A stretch of DNA of 64,000 bases from Oleisolibacter albus (GCF_003336875.1 NZ_QGNJ01000010.1:62001-126000); one strand, 5' to 3'; counted from the stretch's first letter, positions 14,397 through 23,840 are shown. A program made the numbers and translations. Notes: generated from the letters alone by a model not told the origin.

Positions 14397-16328
14397 TCAG
14401 AAGCCGAACATATGGTCCAGGCTGAAGGCGCCGTCGGCACCGTCGCGGATCAGGCCGTGATAGCCGAACAGCCGGCAGCCGGTATCGCGGATCAGCACAT
14501 AGGCGTGCTCCCCGGCGGCATGCAGCTCATCCTCGGCGAAGGTCAGGCTGACGCGGAAATGGTAGCTGCCGGAACAGGGGATGCGCACGGTGCGGCGGGC
14601 GATCTCCTGCCCGTCGCGGCGGGTCAGGATCAGCTGGGTCTCGCTCTGGGCGTGCCAGGGCGTGCTGGCCGGATAGATCAGGTGGCAGAGCGTATCGGCC
14701 CCGTCCACGCCGGTGCGCAGGAACAGGCGGGTCGACAGGCCCGGCGCCCGGCCGGCATAGCTCTGCGGCTCGTCCTTCCAGGTCAGCACCGTGTTGAACA
14801 TATGGGCGCCGAAGCTGGTCTCGGCGGTATGGCCGCTTTCCTGGTCCTCATAGCGGAACAGGGCATGCAGCCAGCCGTCGGCCTCCTTGCCGGCGTTGAA
14901 GTCGTAGACCAGCTCCAGATGGCCATAGCCGGCCGACAGATGGTGGCCGTTGACCAGCTCGGCCGCGTCCAGAACCTGCGCATGGTCGCGCGCCAGCACG
15001 CCCAGGCTCTTGCGCGCCACCTCGGCGCCGCTGGCATCGTACAGGATGGCGGCCAGCGGCAGGCTGGTCTGGCTGCGCGCCATCGGCGTCGGCAGGGCGA
15101 TGGTGCGGAAACGGTCGGTGGGGAACACCGGGGCCGGCAGGATGAAGCCCTTGCCCAGCAGATTGCCCAGCTCGGCCAGGGCCGGCACCGGCTTCAGGTC
15201 GGTGCGCTGGACATTGGGATGGGCGATGCGGCGGCGGCTCTCGCGGTGATGCGAGTCCAGCGTCACCACCTCGTAGCGCGGGCGCACGAAATGCTTGCCG
15301 GCGCGGATCTCCACCTGATGCGGCCAGGCCAGATCCGGCAGCAGGTCGGCCACATCCACGGCCAGGGTGCCGAAGGCCGGCACCTCCTGCTCCAGCGCCA
15401 CGGCCTCGCTGTCACGCCCCATGGGGTTCAGGGCCACGGCCCCGGCGGGAATGGCGATGGGGAAGCTGTTCTGGATCCACAGCAGCACCCGCTCATCGGC
15501 CTTGGGGGCCGGCAGGCCGGCATAGAAATCCGACGGCCAGGCGTTGGCGTCATGGGTGCAGGACAGCACCGAGGGGCTGTCGCCATAGGTATCCAGCGCG
15601 TACTTCACCACATCGTGGCCGGCGGCGCCGACCACATGCACGAACAGCTGTCCGGCAAAGGCCGGCAGCTCGAAGCGGCTGCGCACCTCGGCGCTGTCCA
15701 CCACCACGGTGGCCCCGCCCGAGGGCAGGTCCTCGGTCCACTGGGCCAGCACATGGCCGTTGTCGTCGAACAGGCACAGCCACAGCTTGGGCGCGCGGGC
15801 GCCGTAGCCCGACCAGTAATTGGCCGTCACCAGCCGCGTATGCAGCCCGTCGCCGTCGCGGAAGAAGGCGAAGTTGGTGGCGAAGTTCAGCGGCGACAGA
15901 TAATGGCGGGTATCGGTCAGCAGCTTGTCCGGCAGCTTCAGCCCGTCCAGCGTCACCACCGCCGTCCCCTCGGGGATCAGATGGCGGATCTGGGCCACCA
16001 GCTTGTCGGCGTCGAAGGCCATGACCAGCAGCAGGGCGGCCTTGGTCCCGGCCAGGGCCGTCACCGGCTCGGTCTCCCGCCCCAGCACCGGGCGGCCGAT
16101 CTTCTCCACATCCTGCACATAGACGGCGCCGATCTTGACGCCGGTCAGCGGGTGCAGCTCGGCGAAGGGCTCCGCCAGACCCAGCGGGTCATAGACGGCG
16201 ATGCTGCCGGACTTGCGCAGCCGCGTCAGCAGCTCGGCCGCCTTGGATGCCACCAGCGGATGACCCAGCGCCTTGAAGGTGCTGCTGCCGCCGGTCACGT
16301 TGCTGAAGGTTTCAATGCGAAGGGCCAT
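14397..16328 (-). CDS. Conserved-looking hypothetical protein, 643 residues
   Basis: A full-length open frame with good coding character that I cannot assign. No signal peptide and no membrane segment are visible. The first 200 residues read as alternating helix and strand, with a hydrophobic strand KAALLLVMAFDADKLVAQI and LIPEGTAVVTLDGLKLPD suggesting a Rossmann-like module. The rest looks like beta-rich domains with repeated hydrophobic/charged alternation (LWLCLFDDNGHVLAQW, HLELVYDFNAGKEADGWL, FRVSLTFAEDEL). Scattered His and Cys residues form no known metal motif. It stands alone, convergent with prmA and divergent from the DUF1003 gene. The start lies after a weak GAGAGACGG element. Cytoplasmic location is inferred from the absence of targeting signals. 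Confidence 0.7.
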   Translation of the reverse strand: MALRIETFSNVTGGSSTFKALGHPLVASKAAELLTRLRKSGSIAVYDPLGLAEPFAELHPLTGVKIGAVYVQDVEKIGRPVLGRETEPVTALAGTKAALLLVMAFDADKLVAQIRHLIPEGTAVVTLDGLKLPDKLLTDTRHYLSPLNFATNFAFFRDGDGLHTRLVTANYWSGYGARAPKLWLCLFDDNGHVLAQWTEDLPSGGATVVVDSAEVRSRFELPAFAGQLFVHVVGAAGHDVVKYALDTYGDSPSVLSCTHDANAWPSDFYAGLPAPKADERVLLWIQNSFPIAIPAGAVALNPMGRDSEAVALEQEVPAFGTLAVDVADLLPDLAWPHQVEIRAGKHFVRPRYEVVTLDSHHRESRRRIAHPNVQRTDLKPVPALAELGNLLGKGFILPAPVFPTDRFRTIALPTPMARSQTSLPLAAILYDASGAEVARKSLGVLARDHAQVLDAAELVNGHHLSAGYGHLELVYDFNAGKEADGWLHALFRYEDQESGHTAETSFGAHMFNTVLTWKDEPQSYAGRAPGLSTRLFLRTGVDGADTLCHLIYPASTPWHAQSETQLILTRRDGQEIARRTVRIPCSGSYHFRVSLTFAEDELHAAGEHAYVLIRDTGCRLFGYHGLIRDGADGAFSLDHMFGF

Positions 16329-16508
16329 GGGACGAAGCCGTCTCTCAAGGGGTGGCCGGGATGGGCCGATATATAGACCGGGCTGCCGTGGTGAAGTCGC
16401 GGTGATCCTGCATGCCTTCCACGCCGCTGCGGAAAAGCGCTCAAGCCTTTGTCGCCGCAGTCTTTCCCGTGCCATCATGGCTGGCTTGCGCCGACAGGAC
16501 CGCCAGGG

Positions 16509-17177
16509 ATGACCATGACCACCGAACCGTTTAACGATGCGGGCACGCCGCCCGCCCAGGACCCGCATCCCCAGATCCAGCAGATGGCCGAGCGCCTGCT
16601 CGGCACGCGCCATACCGAACTGAGCGCCGAGGAACGGCGGGTGCTGACCCGCATGGCCAAGCGCCGCCGCATCAGCCGCAACGCCAATGACGAGATCGCC
16701 GACGACCGCAGCCGGGGCGAACGTCTGGCCGACCAGGTGGCGGCCTTCGGCGGCTCCTGGGGCTTCGTGGTCGGTTTCCTGGTGTTCCTGCTGGTGTGGT
16801 CGCTGCTGAATTCGGCGGTGCTGCCGCCGCTGGGGGAGACCTTCGACCCCTATCCCTATGTCTTCCTGAACCTGATCCTGTCGATGCTGGCCGCCATCCA
16901 GGCCCCCATCATCATGATGAGCCAGAACCGCCAGTCGGCGAAGGACCGCATTGCCGCCAACCTGGACTATGAGGTCAACCTCAAGGCCGAGCTGGAGATC
17001 ATGTCGCTGCACGACAAGATGGACCGGCTGCGCAGCCAGCAGCTCGAGGCGCTGATCCGGCAGCAGTCGGAACAGATCGCCCTGCTGCGCGCCCTGCTGG
17101 AACGGCACCAGGGCACGGCACCGTCGGCCGGCGTGCCCGCTGATCCGCGCTCTGATCCGCCCTCTGATCCGGCGTAG
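16509..17177 (+). CDS. DUF1003 family membrane protein
   Basis: 222 residues. The central DUF1003 core is clear: RLADQVAAFGGSWGFVVGFL and its continuation form the first membrane segment, followed by DPYPYVFLNLILSMLAAIQA as the second, then the diagnostic IIMMSQNRQSAKDRIAANLD. The C-terminus is a long amphipathic helix (DKMDRLRSQQLEALIRQQSE) likely to form a cytoplasmic coiled coil, ending in a Pro/Asp-rich tail. Known members include cyanobacterial and plant-associated membrane proteins of unsettled function. ATG codons at 16509 and 16515 are both plausible, with AGGA and AGGG elements respectively. Confidence 0.85.
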   Translation: MTMTTEPFNDAGTPPAQDPHPQIQQMAERLLGTRHTELSAEERRVLTRMAKRRRISRNANDEIADDRSRGERLADQVAAFGGSWGFVVGFLVFLLVWSLLNSAVLPPLGETFDPYPYVFLNLILSMLAAIQAPIIMMSQNRQSAKDRIAANLDYEVNLKAELEIMSLHDKMDRLRSQQLEALIRQQSEQIALLRALLERHQGTAPSAGVPADPRSDPPSDPA

Positions 17178-17199
17178 GCGGACAGGAAACCGGGCCGTC

Positions 17200-17829
17200 T
17201 CAGGCGAACGGGTTCAGCCGCTTCAGCTTGGCGGTCAGCCCGTGGCGGAACTGCTCGCGCCGCACCACCCCGTCATCGGTGACCCAGTTCAGCTGGATGG
17301 CCCGGCGCGGCCCCTCCACCGAGGTGTGCCCGTGCCAGGCCGTGGGACCGTTGCGGAAGGCCAGCAGCGTGCCCTCCTCCGGCGGCACCTCCACCACCGG
17401 ATTGTCCAGGCTGTCCGGCGTGCGCAGCAGGCGCAGACGGCCGTCGCTGCTTTCCCAGCGCGGGTTCATATAGATCAGCACCGTGATCAGCTTGGTCGTG
17501 CTGTCGGTGTGGATCTGCCCGTCCTTGGCCCGGGCCATGCCGCGCACGGTGACCATGGTCGGATGGGCGGACAGGTCGATGCCGAACTTCTCCTCGAAGG
17601 CCGCCGTCATCTCCGGACCCTGGATCTGCTGCATCAGCTGCTGGAACACCGGGCCGTAGCGCAGCTCCGGCAGCGGATGGCTGCCGGGCTTGTCCACCTG
17701 GGGATAGTCGCGGTGGATGGCGTCGCGCGCCTCCGCCCGGATGAAGCCGGGCACCACCAGATGATCGAAGGGATCGGCCACCAGCGCAGTGGCGCGGAAA
17801 CGCTCCAGGTCGATCAGGTCGGCACTCAT
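17200..17829 (-). CDS. 2-oxoglutarate/Fe(II) oxygenase-like protein
   Basis: 209 residues. The double-stranded beta-helix signature of 2OG-Fe(II) dioxygenases is visible: DGQIHTDSTTKLITVLIYMN supplies the His-x-Asp pair (near residues 108-110), and GTLLAFRNGPTAWHGHTSVE supplies the distal His, followed by RRAIQLNWV with the Arg that usually binds 2-oxoglutarate. Substrate cannot be told. Members of this type are often found near surface-polysaccharide genes, and the next gene upstream on the same strand is an ELM1-type putative glycosyltransferase, 60 bases away, so the two may form an operon. The internal ATG was chosen over an upstream GTG because GGTGA precedes it. Confidence 0.8.
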   Translation of the reverse strand: MSADLIDLERFRATALVADPFDHLVVPGFIRAEARDAIHRDYPQVDKPGSHPLPELRYGPVFQQLMQQIQGPEMTAAFEEKFGIDLSAHPTMVTVRGMARAKDGQIHTDSTTKLITVLIYMNPRWESSDGRLRLLRTPDSLDNPVVEVPPEEGTLLAFRNGPTAWHGHTSVEGPRRAIQLNWVTDDGVVRREQFRHGLTAKLKRLNPFA

Positions 17830-17889
17830 GCTTTTCACCGGGGGAATGGTTGGCTCAGCCCCAACAGCTGATCCGTTTGCGCCGCCGGA

Positions 17890-18894
17890 TCAAGCCCCGC
17901 CTTGGATCGAACCGTTCCGGGCAGCCATGCGCCGTCGTACCTCCGCCGCCACGACTTCCGTATCCTCCAGCGGCGTGTAGTGCCATTGCTCCAGGGCGCC
18001 GGTGAAGGGCCGGGCGACGCCGTCGGCATAGAGCATCTCATGGAAGCGGCGGAACTTCGGCGATCCCCCCTCCAGCTCGATGACATAGACGGGTTTCCCC
18101 GTGCTGGCCGCTTCCGAGATCATGGAAACGCTGTCGCAGGTGGCGACCACGGCGTCGGCCAGGCCCAGATAGGCGAAATAGGGGTTCTCCCCCTGCCCGT
18201 CCCAGACCTCGGCCGGCAGCCCGGCCAGCCGGGCGCGCAGGATGGCCTCGTTGTCGGCGCCGGTGCGGCGCGACGGGGTGACCATCAGCCCCACACCCTG
18301 CTCCCGCGCCAGCCGGGCCAGCTTGTCCGCCACGTCGCCCATGACCGTGGGGGTCAGGTGGTAGACGCCGTTCGATCCGCCGATCAGCACGGCCACCCGC
18401 GGCCGCGGCAGGTGTGCCAGCCCCGGCGCGAAGCGGGCGGCGGCATCGCGCAGCCGCTCCGGCGTCACCCGGTGCAGGGCGCCCCGGGTCTGCACGATGC
18501 TGCGGCCGGCCTTGCCGTCATGGCGCGGCAGCACCACCAGATCGAACCGGGAGAAGGGCACGCCCGGCGTCTGGATATGGATACAGAAGGTGCGGCCCCG
18601 GCTCTTGCGCCGGATGGCCAGCGCCAGCCCCACCGCCTGCCGGCCCGAGGTGATCAGCAGATCGGGCCAGGGCGGGTCCAGCCGGTCGGACCCCGGCGCC
18701 AGCGACAGCGAGGTCCCCACCGGCAGATAGGGTGTGGTCTGGCGCCAGGGGCTTTTCAGGGCGATGCGCTTCACCACCACGGTGGCGGCGCCCACGGCCT
18801 CGGCCAGCCCCAGGCATTGATTCTCCATGCCGGCCTTGCCGTCCGACATGACCCAGCAGGTGTCGACGGCACCGCCGGAACCCGTTATGCTCAT
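17890..18894 (-). CDS. ELM1/GtrOC1-type putative glycosyltransferase (mitochondrial fission ELM1 family)
   Basis: 334 residues matching the bacterial ELM1 family: the opening CWVMSDGKAGMENQCLGLAE, the central TFCIHIQTPGVPFSRFDLVV and PRHDGKAGRSIVQTRGALHR, then VAVLIGGSNGVYHLTP, and the C-terminal GLADAVVATCDSVSMISEAA with GKPVYVIELEGGSPKFRRFH. The fold is predicted GT-B-like; plant ELM1 acts in mitochondrial fission, but in bacteria the family is thought to act on cell-surface sugars, which is unproven. It diverges from the Lrp gene and precedes the dioxygenase-like gene. Confidence 0.85.
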   Translation of the reverse strand: MSITGSGGAVDTCWVMSDGKAGMENQCLGLAEAVGAATVVVKRIALKSPWRQTTPYLPVGTSLSLAPGSDRLDPPWPDLLITSGRQAVGLALAIRRKSRGRTFCIHIQTPGVPFSRFDLVVLPRHDGKAGRSIVQTRGALHRVTPERLRDAAARFAPGLAHLPRPRVAVLIGGSNGVYHLTPTVMGDVADKLARLAREQGVGLMVTPSRRTGADNEAILRARLAGLPAEVWDGQGENPYFAYLGLADAVVATCDSVSMISEAASTGKPVYVIELEGGSPKFRRFHEMLYADGVARPFTGALEQWHYTPLEDTEVVAAEVRRRMAARNGSIQGGA

Positions 18895-18934
18895 TTCTTC
18901 CTACCGAAAATGACGGTCATGGACGCGGCCCACC

Positions 18935-18963
18935 TTGGCGGCGGGCTGCGGACTGTGTAATAT
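18935..18963 (+). promoter_or_regulatory. Sigma-70-type promoter upstream of the Lrp-family gene
   Basis: TTGGCG (-35) and TAATAT (-10) are separated by 17 bases, placing the transcription start roughly 35 bases before the start codon. Prediction from sequence only; Lrp-family genes are often self-regulated from such a divergent region. Confidence 0.5.
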
Positions 18964-19004
18964 CATTTCCCAAGAATAACCCCCTGGAGCTTGAAGACAC
19001 CACC

Positions 19005-19526
19005 ATGCGGCGGGTCAAACTCGACCGAATCGATCGGCGCATCCTGCGCGACCTGCAGGCGGACGGCCGAATGACCAATGTGGAATTGGCCCGGCGCGCC
19101 GGCATTTCCGCTCCGCCCTGCCTCCGGCGCGTGCGCGCGCTGGAAGATGCGGGCTATATTCGTGGCTATCATGCCGATATCAATCCCGAAGCCATGGGCT
19201 TCCATGTGACGGTCTTCGCCCATGTGGGCCTGTCCTCGCAAGCGGAAGCCGACTTGAAGCGCTTCGAAGCCCTGGTCAACAGCTGGCCGGAGGTTCGCGA
19301 GTGCAACATGCTGGCCGGTGAGACCGACTTCCTGCTCAAGGTGGTCGCAAGCGACTGGGATAATTACCAGAAGTTTCTCACCGCCAAGCTGACGGCGGCC
19401 CCCAATGTCAGCCATGTCAAATCGTCGCTGGCCATCCGGCAGTCCAAGTTCGAGCCGGGCGTGCCCATCGACGTGGAGGTGGGGCCGGAAGTGAAGGACG
19501 AGGAGGATGAGGAGGAGGAGGTCTGA
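19005..19526 (+). CDS. Lrp/AsnC family transcriptional regulator
   Basis: 173 residues. N-terminal winged helix-turn-helix: LDRIDRRILRDLQADGRMTN and VELARRAGISAPPCLRRVRA, with GYIRGYHADINPEAMGF leading into the C-terminal RAM (ligand-binding, oligomerising) domain, including VRECNMLAGETDFLLKVVAS. The final 20 residues form an unusually acidic tail made almost only of Glu and Asp, beyond the normal family end. Effector is likely an amino acid, but no target is evident nearby. It diverges from the ELM1-type gene across 110 bases containing a good promoter. Confidence 0.93.
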   Translation: MRRVKLDRIDRRILRDLQADGRMTNVELARRAGISAPPCLRRVRALEDAGYIRGYHADINPEAMGFHVTVFAHVGLSSQAEADLKRFEALVNSWPEVRECNMLAGETDFLLKVVASDWDNYQKFLTAKLTAAPNVSHVKSSLAIRQSKFEPGVPIDVEVGPEVKDEEDEEEEV

Positions 19527-19560
19527 GCCTCTTCCCCGATTCCCATCCGGATCGGATCGA

Positions 19561-19600
19561 CGGGCGGACGGGCCGGACAGGCCCGCCCGCCCGTTTCCGT
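19561..19600 (+). terminator. Terminator of the Lrp-family gene
   Basis: 14-bp stem CGGGCGGACGGGCC / GGCCCGCCCGCCCG with one mismatch and a five-base loop, followed by TTTCCGTTTC. Confidence 0.65.
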
Positions 19601-19676
19601 TTCGGGGTTTCCAGATGGCGCTTCCGTTTCGCGCGGGGCTTTCGCTCGCGCCCTCCGCTTCAGGCCGGCGTTTCCG

Positions 19677-20996
19677 CTACAGCAGGCCCAGCAGCGCGGC
19701 ACGGGCCAGCCCCGCCCCGGCCCCCAGCAGCACCAGCCAATGCACCGGCAGCGCCCAGCGCAGCAGCGCCAGCAGTCCTGCCAGCGCCAGGGCGATGGCG
19801 AACGGGTCCGTCTCGCCCGGCCGCGGCTGGAACACATGCAGGCCCAGGAAGACGCCGAGATTGAGGATGACGCCGACCACGGCGGCGCTGATGGCGGCCA
19901 GCGCCCCGGCGGCGGGCCGATGGTGGATCAGCCGCTCCACATAGGGCGCCCCGGCGAAGATGAAGAAGAAGCAGGGCAGGAAGGTGACATAGGTGGTCAG
20001 CGCGCTGCCCAGCACCCCGGCCCAGAGCGGCGGCAGCGTCCCCGGCTGGTTCCAGCCGGCGAAGAAGCCGACATACTGCGTCACCAGGATCAGCGGCCCC
20101 GGCGTGCTCTCGGCCAGGGCCAGCCCGTTGACCATGGTGGCCGGGTCCAGCCAGCCATAGCGGTTCACCGCGGCCTCGGCGATATAGGGCAGCACGGCAT
20201 AGGCGCCGCCGAAGGTGACGAAGGCGGCCTTGGTGAACAGGGCGGCAATGTCGCGCCAGGGCTGCTCCCCGGCCAGGGTCAGCACGGCCAGCACCGGCCC
20301 GGCCCAGAGCAGGGCAAAGACCAGCGCCAGCCGGACCAGCCGGCCGGGCGGCGGCAGCGGTCCGGCCGGCTCCTCTCCCGCCGGGCCGTGCCCGCCTGCG
20401 CCGAACAGGGCCAGGCCGGCGCGGGTGCTCAGCCAGCCGATCAGTCCGGCGCCCAGCACCACCCAGGGGAAGCCGATCTTCAGCACGGCCAGGGCCAGGA
20501 AGGCGGCGGCCGCCAGCAGCGGCGGCGCCCAGCCACGCAGCGTCTTGCGGCCCAGGCGCCAGACGGCGGCGGCGATGATGGCCACCACCACCGGCTTGAC
20601 CCCGTCGAACAGGGCGGCAACCCAGGCCAGATCGCCGTGCCGGGCCGCCAGCCAGGACAGCAGCAGCAGCACCAGGGCGCCGGGCAGCACGAACAGCAGC
20701 CCGGCGGCCAGTCCCCCGGCCACCCCGTGCAGGCGCCAGCCCACATAGGTGGCCAGCTGCTGCGCCTCCGGCCCCGGCAGCAGCATGCAGAAATTCAGCC
20801 CGTGCAGGAACCGGCGCTGGTCGATCCAGCCCCGCCGCTCCACCAGCTCGTGCTGCATCAGCGCGATCTGGCCGGCCGGCCCGCCGAAGCTGAGACAGCC
20901 CAGCTTCAGCCAGAAGCGCAGCGCGGTGGCGAAGCTGGGGGCGGATGTGCGGGAAGCGGCGTCAGTCGGCAGGGCGGGCGGGCTGGCGTCGGTCAT
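19677..20996 (-). CDS. chrA: Chromate-type ion transporter (CHR family)
   Basis: 439 residues with about ten to twelve hydrophobic segments in two homologous halves, as in long-chain CHR proteins. Each half has its motif: FWLKLGCLSFGGPAGQIALM near residue 30, and FTKAAFVTFGGAYAVLPYIA near 250; also LPGPEAQQLATYVGW and ESTPGPLILVTQYVGFFAGW. Members export chromate in exchange for or together with protons; sulfate-limited or general anion roles exist, so chromate resistance is only the default reading. A Gly/Pro-rich cytoplasmic loop separates the halves. The ATG (MTDASPP) has an AGGG element upstream; the longer frame has no support. No chrB or chrF regulator is nearby. Confidence 0.9.
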   Translation of the reverse strand: MTDASPPALPTDAASRTSAPSFATALRFWLKLGCLSFGGPAGQIALMQHELVERRGWIDQRRFLHGLNFCMLLPGPEAQQLATYVGWRLHGVAGGLAAGLLFVLPGALVLLLLSWLAARHGDLAWVAALFDGVKPVVVAIIAAAVWRLGRKTLRGWAPPLLAAAAFLALAVLKIGFPWVVLGAGLIGWLSTRAGLALFGAGGHGPAGEEPAGPLPPPGRLVRLALVFALLWAGPVLAVLTLAGEQPWRDIAALFTKAAFVTFGGAYAVLPYIAEAAVNRYGWLDPATMVNGLALAESTPGPLILVTQYVGFFAGWNQPGTLPPLWAGVLGSALTTYVTFLPCFFFIFAGAPYVERLIHHRPAAGALAAISAAVVGVILNLGVFLGLHVFQPRPGETDPFAIALALAGLLALLRWALPVHWLVLLGAGAGLARAALLGLL

Positions 20997-21175
20997 CGGG
21001 AGACCCTGTCGGGAATGGCTGCTCCTGTCTGCGGCAGGGGCCGGCGCAAGGCAAGCCCTTCGTGGATCTCCGGGACCGGAAACCCGCCCCCTTGTCGCCG
21101 CGACAAGGTTTCGCGTGACGCCGGGCCGCGATGGCCGCATCAAGACGGGATCATGCCCGCCAGGGGAGTCCGCCG

Positions 21176-21799
21176 ATGTATGTCCCGCCCGCCTTCGCCG
21201 AGGATGATCCCGCCATCCTGCGGCAGATGATGGAGCAGGCCCGTCTGGCCACCCTGGTCACGCTGGGGCTGCAGGGGATGGAGGCGACGCCGCTGCCGCT
21301 GCTGGTGCAGACGGCAGCGGACGGGTCCGTGCAGCTGGCCGGCCATCTTTCCCGCGCCAATCCGCAATGGCGCCATTTCGACCGGCGCGTGCCGGCGCTG
21401 GCCCTGTTCCAGGGGCCGGACGCCTATGTCACCCCCTCCTGGTACGCCGCCAAGGTCGAGACGGGCAAGGTGGTCCCCACCTGGAACTACACCGCCGTCC
21501 ATGCCTATGGCCGGCTGCGCATCCTGGAGGACCGGGCGGAGATCCTGGACATCGTCCGCCGGCAGACCGATCTGCACGAGGCCGACCGGGACCGGCCCTG
21601 GTCGCTGGACGACGCGCCGGCGGACTATCTGCTGGCCATGACCACCGGCATCGTCGGCGTGGTGCTGACGGTGGAGCGGCTGGAGGGCAAGCGCAAGCTC
21701 AGCCAGAACCGGCCCGGCGACGATCAGGCCCGGATCAAGACCGGGCTGGCGCTCAGCGGCGACCACCGCGACCGCGCCCTGTCCAAGCTGATGCCCTGA
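21176..21799 (+). CDS. FMN-binding split-barrel protein of the PaiB type
   Basis: 207 residues with the PaiB/FMN-binding negative regulator pattern: MYVPPAFAEDDPAILRQMME, LVTLGLQGMEATPLPLLV, AGHLSRANPQWRHFD, the diagnostic SWYAAKVETGKVVPTWNYTA, and the C-terminal VERLEGKRKLSQNRPGDDQA. In Bacillus, PaiB represses sporulation and protease genes, but many members may be flavin enzymes or pyridoxamine-oxidase relatives. An excellent AGGGGAG site precedes the ATG. It diverges from chrA and is followed by fumarase on the same strand, 213 bases away. Confidence 0.88.
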   Translation: MYVPPAFAEDDPAILRQMMEQARLATLVTLGLQGMEATPLPLLVQTAADGSVQLAGHLSRANPQWRHFDRRVPALALFQGPDAYVTPSWYAAKVETGKVVPTWNYTAVHAYGRLRILEDRAEILDIVRRQTDLHEADRDRPWSLDDAPADYLLAMTTGIVGVVLTVERLEGKRKLSQNRPGDDQARIKTGLALSGDHRDRALSKLMP

Positions 21800-21970
21800 C
21801 GCCACGCCCCGCCGATCGGTGCGGCCGGCCAACCCTTTGCGGGGTTGACAGAAACCGGCGGATGGCGTCCGTTGCCGACCCGACCGGGCCTGCCCGAAAG
21901 GGATCTGTCCCGACCGAATTCGTGCCACCTGTGCCGGCCCCGTTTGGCCCTGGCGCGCGTCGGCACGTCC

Positions 21971-22002
21971 CCACGTCCGTCAAGGACCACGTCCGTCAAG
22001 GA
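21971..22002 (+). repeat. Perfect tandem 16-bp duplication carrying the fumarase ribosome site
   Basis: Two exact copies of CCACGTCCGTCAAGGA abut each other immediately upstream of the fumarase gene. Each ends in AAGGA, so the Shine-Dalgarno-like element is duplicated; the second copy is positioned to serve the start codon. Confidence 0.9.
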
Positions 22003-22012
22003 ACAGACACCC

Positions 22013-23626
22013 ATGGCGCAGGATACCGGTTTCAGCCTCTTCCCCCTCGGCCCGGACACCACCCCCTACCGCAAGCTGACCAGCGACCATGTCTCCACCA
22101 TCGAGGTCGATGGCGAGACGGTGCTGAAGGTCGAGCCGGAGGGGCTGCGCCTGCTGGCCGAACAGGCTTTCGCCGATATCAACCATCTGCTGCGCCCCGG
22201 CCATCTGGCCCAGCTGCGCGCCATCCTGGAGGACCCGGAGGCGTCGGCCAACGACCGCTTCGTGGCGCTGGACCTGCTGAAGAACGCCTCGATCGCCGCG
22301 TCGGGCATCCTGCCCATGTGCCAGGACACCGGCACCGCCATCGTCATGGGCAAGAAGGGGCGCCGCGTCTGGACCAAGGGCGGCGACGAGGCCGCGCTGT
22401 CCGCCGGCATCCGCGACGCCTATCTGAAGCGCAACCTGCGCTACAGCCAGGTCTCGCCCGTCTCCATGTACGACGAGAAGAACACCCGCACCAACCTGCC
22501 CGGCCAGATCGAGATCTATGCCGAGGGGGACGACGCCTACAAGTTCCTGTTCATGGCCAAGGGCGGCGGGTCGGCCAACAAGACCTTCCTGTTCCAGGCC
22601 ACGCCGTCGGTACTGGCGCCGGACCGGCTGGTGCCGTTCCTGAAGGACAAGATCGCCTCGCTGGGCACCTCGGCCTGCCCGCCCTACCATCTGGCCGTGG
22701 TCATCGGCGGCCTGTCGGCGGAGCAGAACCTGAAGACGGTGAAGCTGGCCTCGGCCCGCTACTATGACAGCCTGCCCACCAGCGGCGGCGACACCGGGCA
22801 CGCCTTCCGCGACCTGGAGATGGAAAAGGACGTCCATAAGCTCAGCCAGTCGCTGGGCATCGGCGCCCAGTTCGGCGGCAAGTATTTCTGCCACGATGTG
22901 CGGGTCATCCGGCTGCCGCGCCATGGCGCCTCGCTGCCCATCGGCATCGGCGTCTCCTGCTCCGCCGACCGTCAGGCCCTGGCCAAGATCACCAGGGACG
23001 GCATCTTCCTGGAGCAGCTGGAGCATGATCCGGCCCGCTTCCTGCCGGAGGTGGACGAAAGCCAGCTCAGCGGCGAGGTGGTGCAGATCGACCTGACCCG
23101 GCCGATGAGCGAGATCCGCCAGATCCTGTCGCGCCACCCGATCCGCACCCGCGTCTCCCTGACCGGCCCGCTGATCGTGGCCCGCGATGCGGCCCATGCC
23201 AAGCTGCGCGCCCTGCTGGAGGCCGGCCAGCCGCTGCCGGACTATTTCAAGAACCACCCGATCTACTATGCCGGCCCGGCCAAGACGCCCGAGGGCTATG
23301 CCTCCGGCAGCTTCGGCCCGACCACGGCCGGGCGCATGGACAGCTTCGTCGACCAGTTCCAGGCGGCGGGCGGCAGCTTCGTCATGCTGGCCAAGGGCAA
23401 CCGCAGCCCGGACGTGACCCGGGCCTGCAAGACCCATGGCGGCTTCTATCTCGGCTCCATCGGCGGCGCCGCCGCCCGTCTGGCCCAGGACTGCATCCGC
23501 AAGGTCGAGTGCATCGCCTATCCCGAGCTGGGCATGGAAGCCATCTGGCGCATCGAGGTGGAGAATTTCCCCGCCTTCATCGTCGTGGACGACAAGGGCA
23601 ACGACTTTTTCGCCGACCTGAAGTGA
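22013..23626 (+). CDS. fumA: Fumarate hydratase class I (iron-sulfur)
   Basis: 537 residues, the length of single-chain class I fumarases. It interconverts fumarate and malate in the TCA cycle with a [4Fe-4S] cluster. The three cluster cysteines are visible in [35 protein letters not shown] and [12 protein letters not shown]. The C-terminal beta domain starts around residue 365 ([20 protein letters not shown]) with [20 protein letters not shown]. The ATG follows the duplicated AAGGA element. Fumarases of this class are oxygen-sensitive; no class II fumC is in the window. Confidence 0.96.
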   Translation: MAQDTGFSLFPLGPDTTPYRKLTSDHVSTIEVDGETVLKVEPEGLRLLAEQAFADINHLLRPGHLAQLRAILEDPEASANDRFVALDLLKNASIAASGILPMCQDTGTAIVMGKKGRRVWTKGGDEAALSAGIRDAYLKRNLRYSQVSPVSMYDEKNTRTNLPGQIEIYAEGDDAYKFLFMAKGGGSANKTFLFQATPSVLAPDRLVPFLKDKIASLGTSACPPYHLAVVIGGLSAEQNLKTVKLASARYYDSLPTSGGDTGHAFRDLEMEKDVHKLSQSLGIGAQFGGKYFCHDVRVIRLPRHGASLPIGIGVSCSADRQALAKITRDGIFLEQLEHDPARFLPEVDESQLSGEVVQIDLTRPMSEIRQILSRHPIRTRVSLTGPLIVARDAAHAKLRALLEAGQPLPDYFKNHPIYYAGPAKTPEGYASGSFGPTTAGRMDSFVDQFQAAGGSFVMLAKGNRSPDVTRACKTHGGFYLGSIGGAAARLAQDCIRKVECIAYPELGMEAIWRIEVENFPAFIVVDDKGNDFFADLK

Positions 23627-23632
23627 GCCCCC

Positions 23633-23657
23633 GGGCGGGAGGCAGTCCCTCCCGCCC
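23633..23657 (+). terminator. Hairpin after fumarase
   Basis: 10-bp stem GGGCGGGAGG / CCTCCCGCCC with a short loop directly after the stop codon. Only a short T pair follows. Confidence 0.6.
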
Positions 23658-23812
23658 CTTCACCGCCCCCACACTTCAGGTCCCCTCGTCTCAACCCCGC
23701 GCGTCCCGCCCCTCCCCGGCGTCATGCCCCCCGCGTCGTGCCCGCGAAGGCGGGCACCCAGGGGAGCACGAACACCACGGACCCGCGCACACGGACGCAC
23801 GCAGACGGCAAG

Positions 23813-23840
23813 AAAAAGGGCGGCATCGCCGATGCCGCCC
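23813..23840 (-). terminator. Rho-independent terminator of the oligopeptidase gene
   Basis: Perfect 11-bp stem GGGCGGCATCG / CGATGCCGCCC with an A run on its left, read as a T tract on the minus strand, just past the minus-strand stop codon. Confidence 0.85.
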
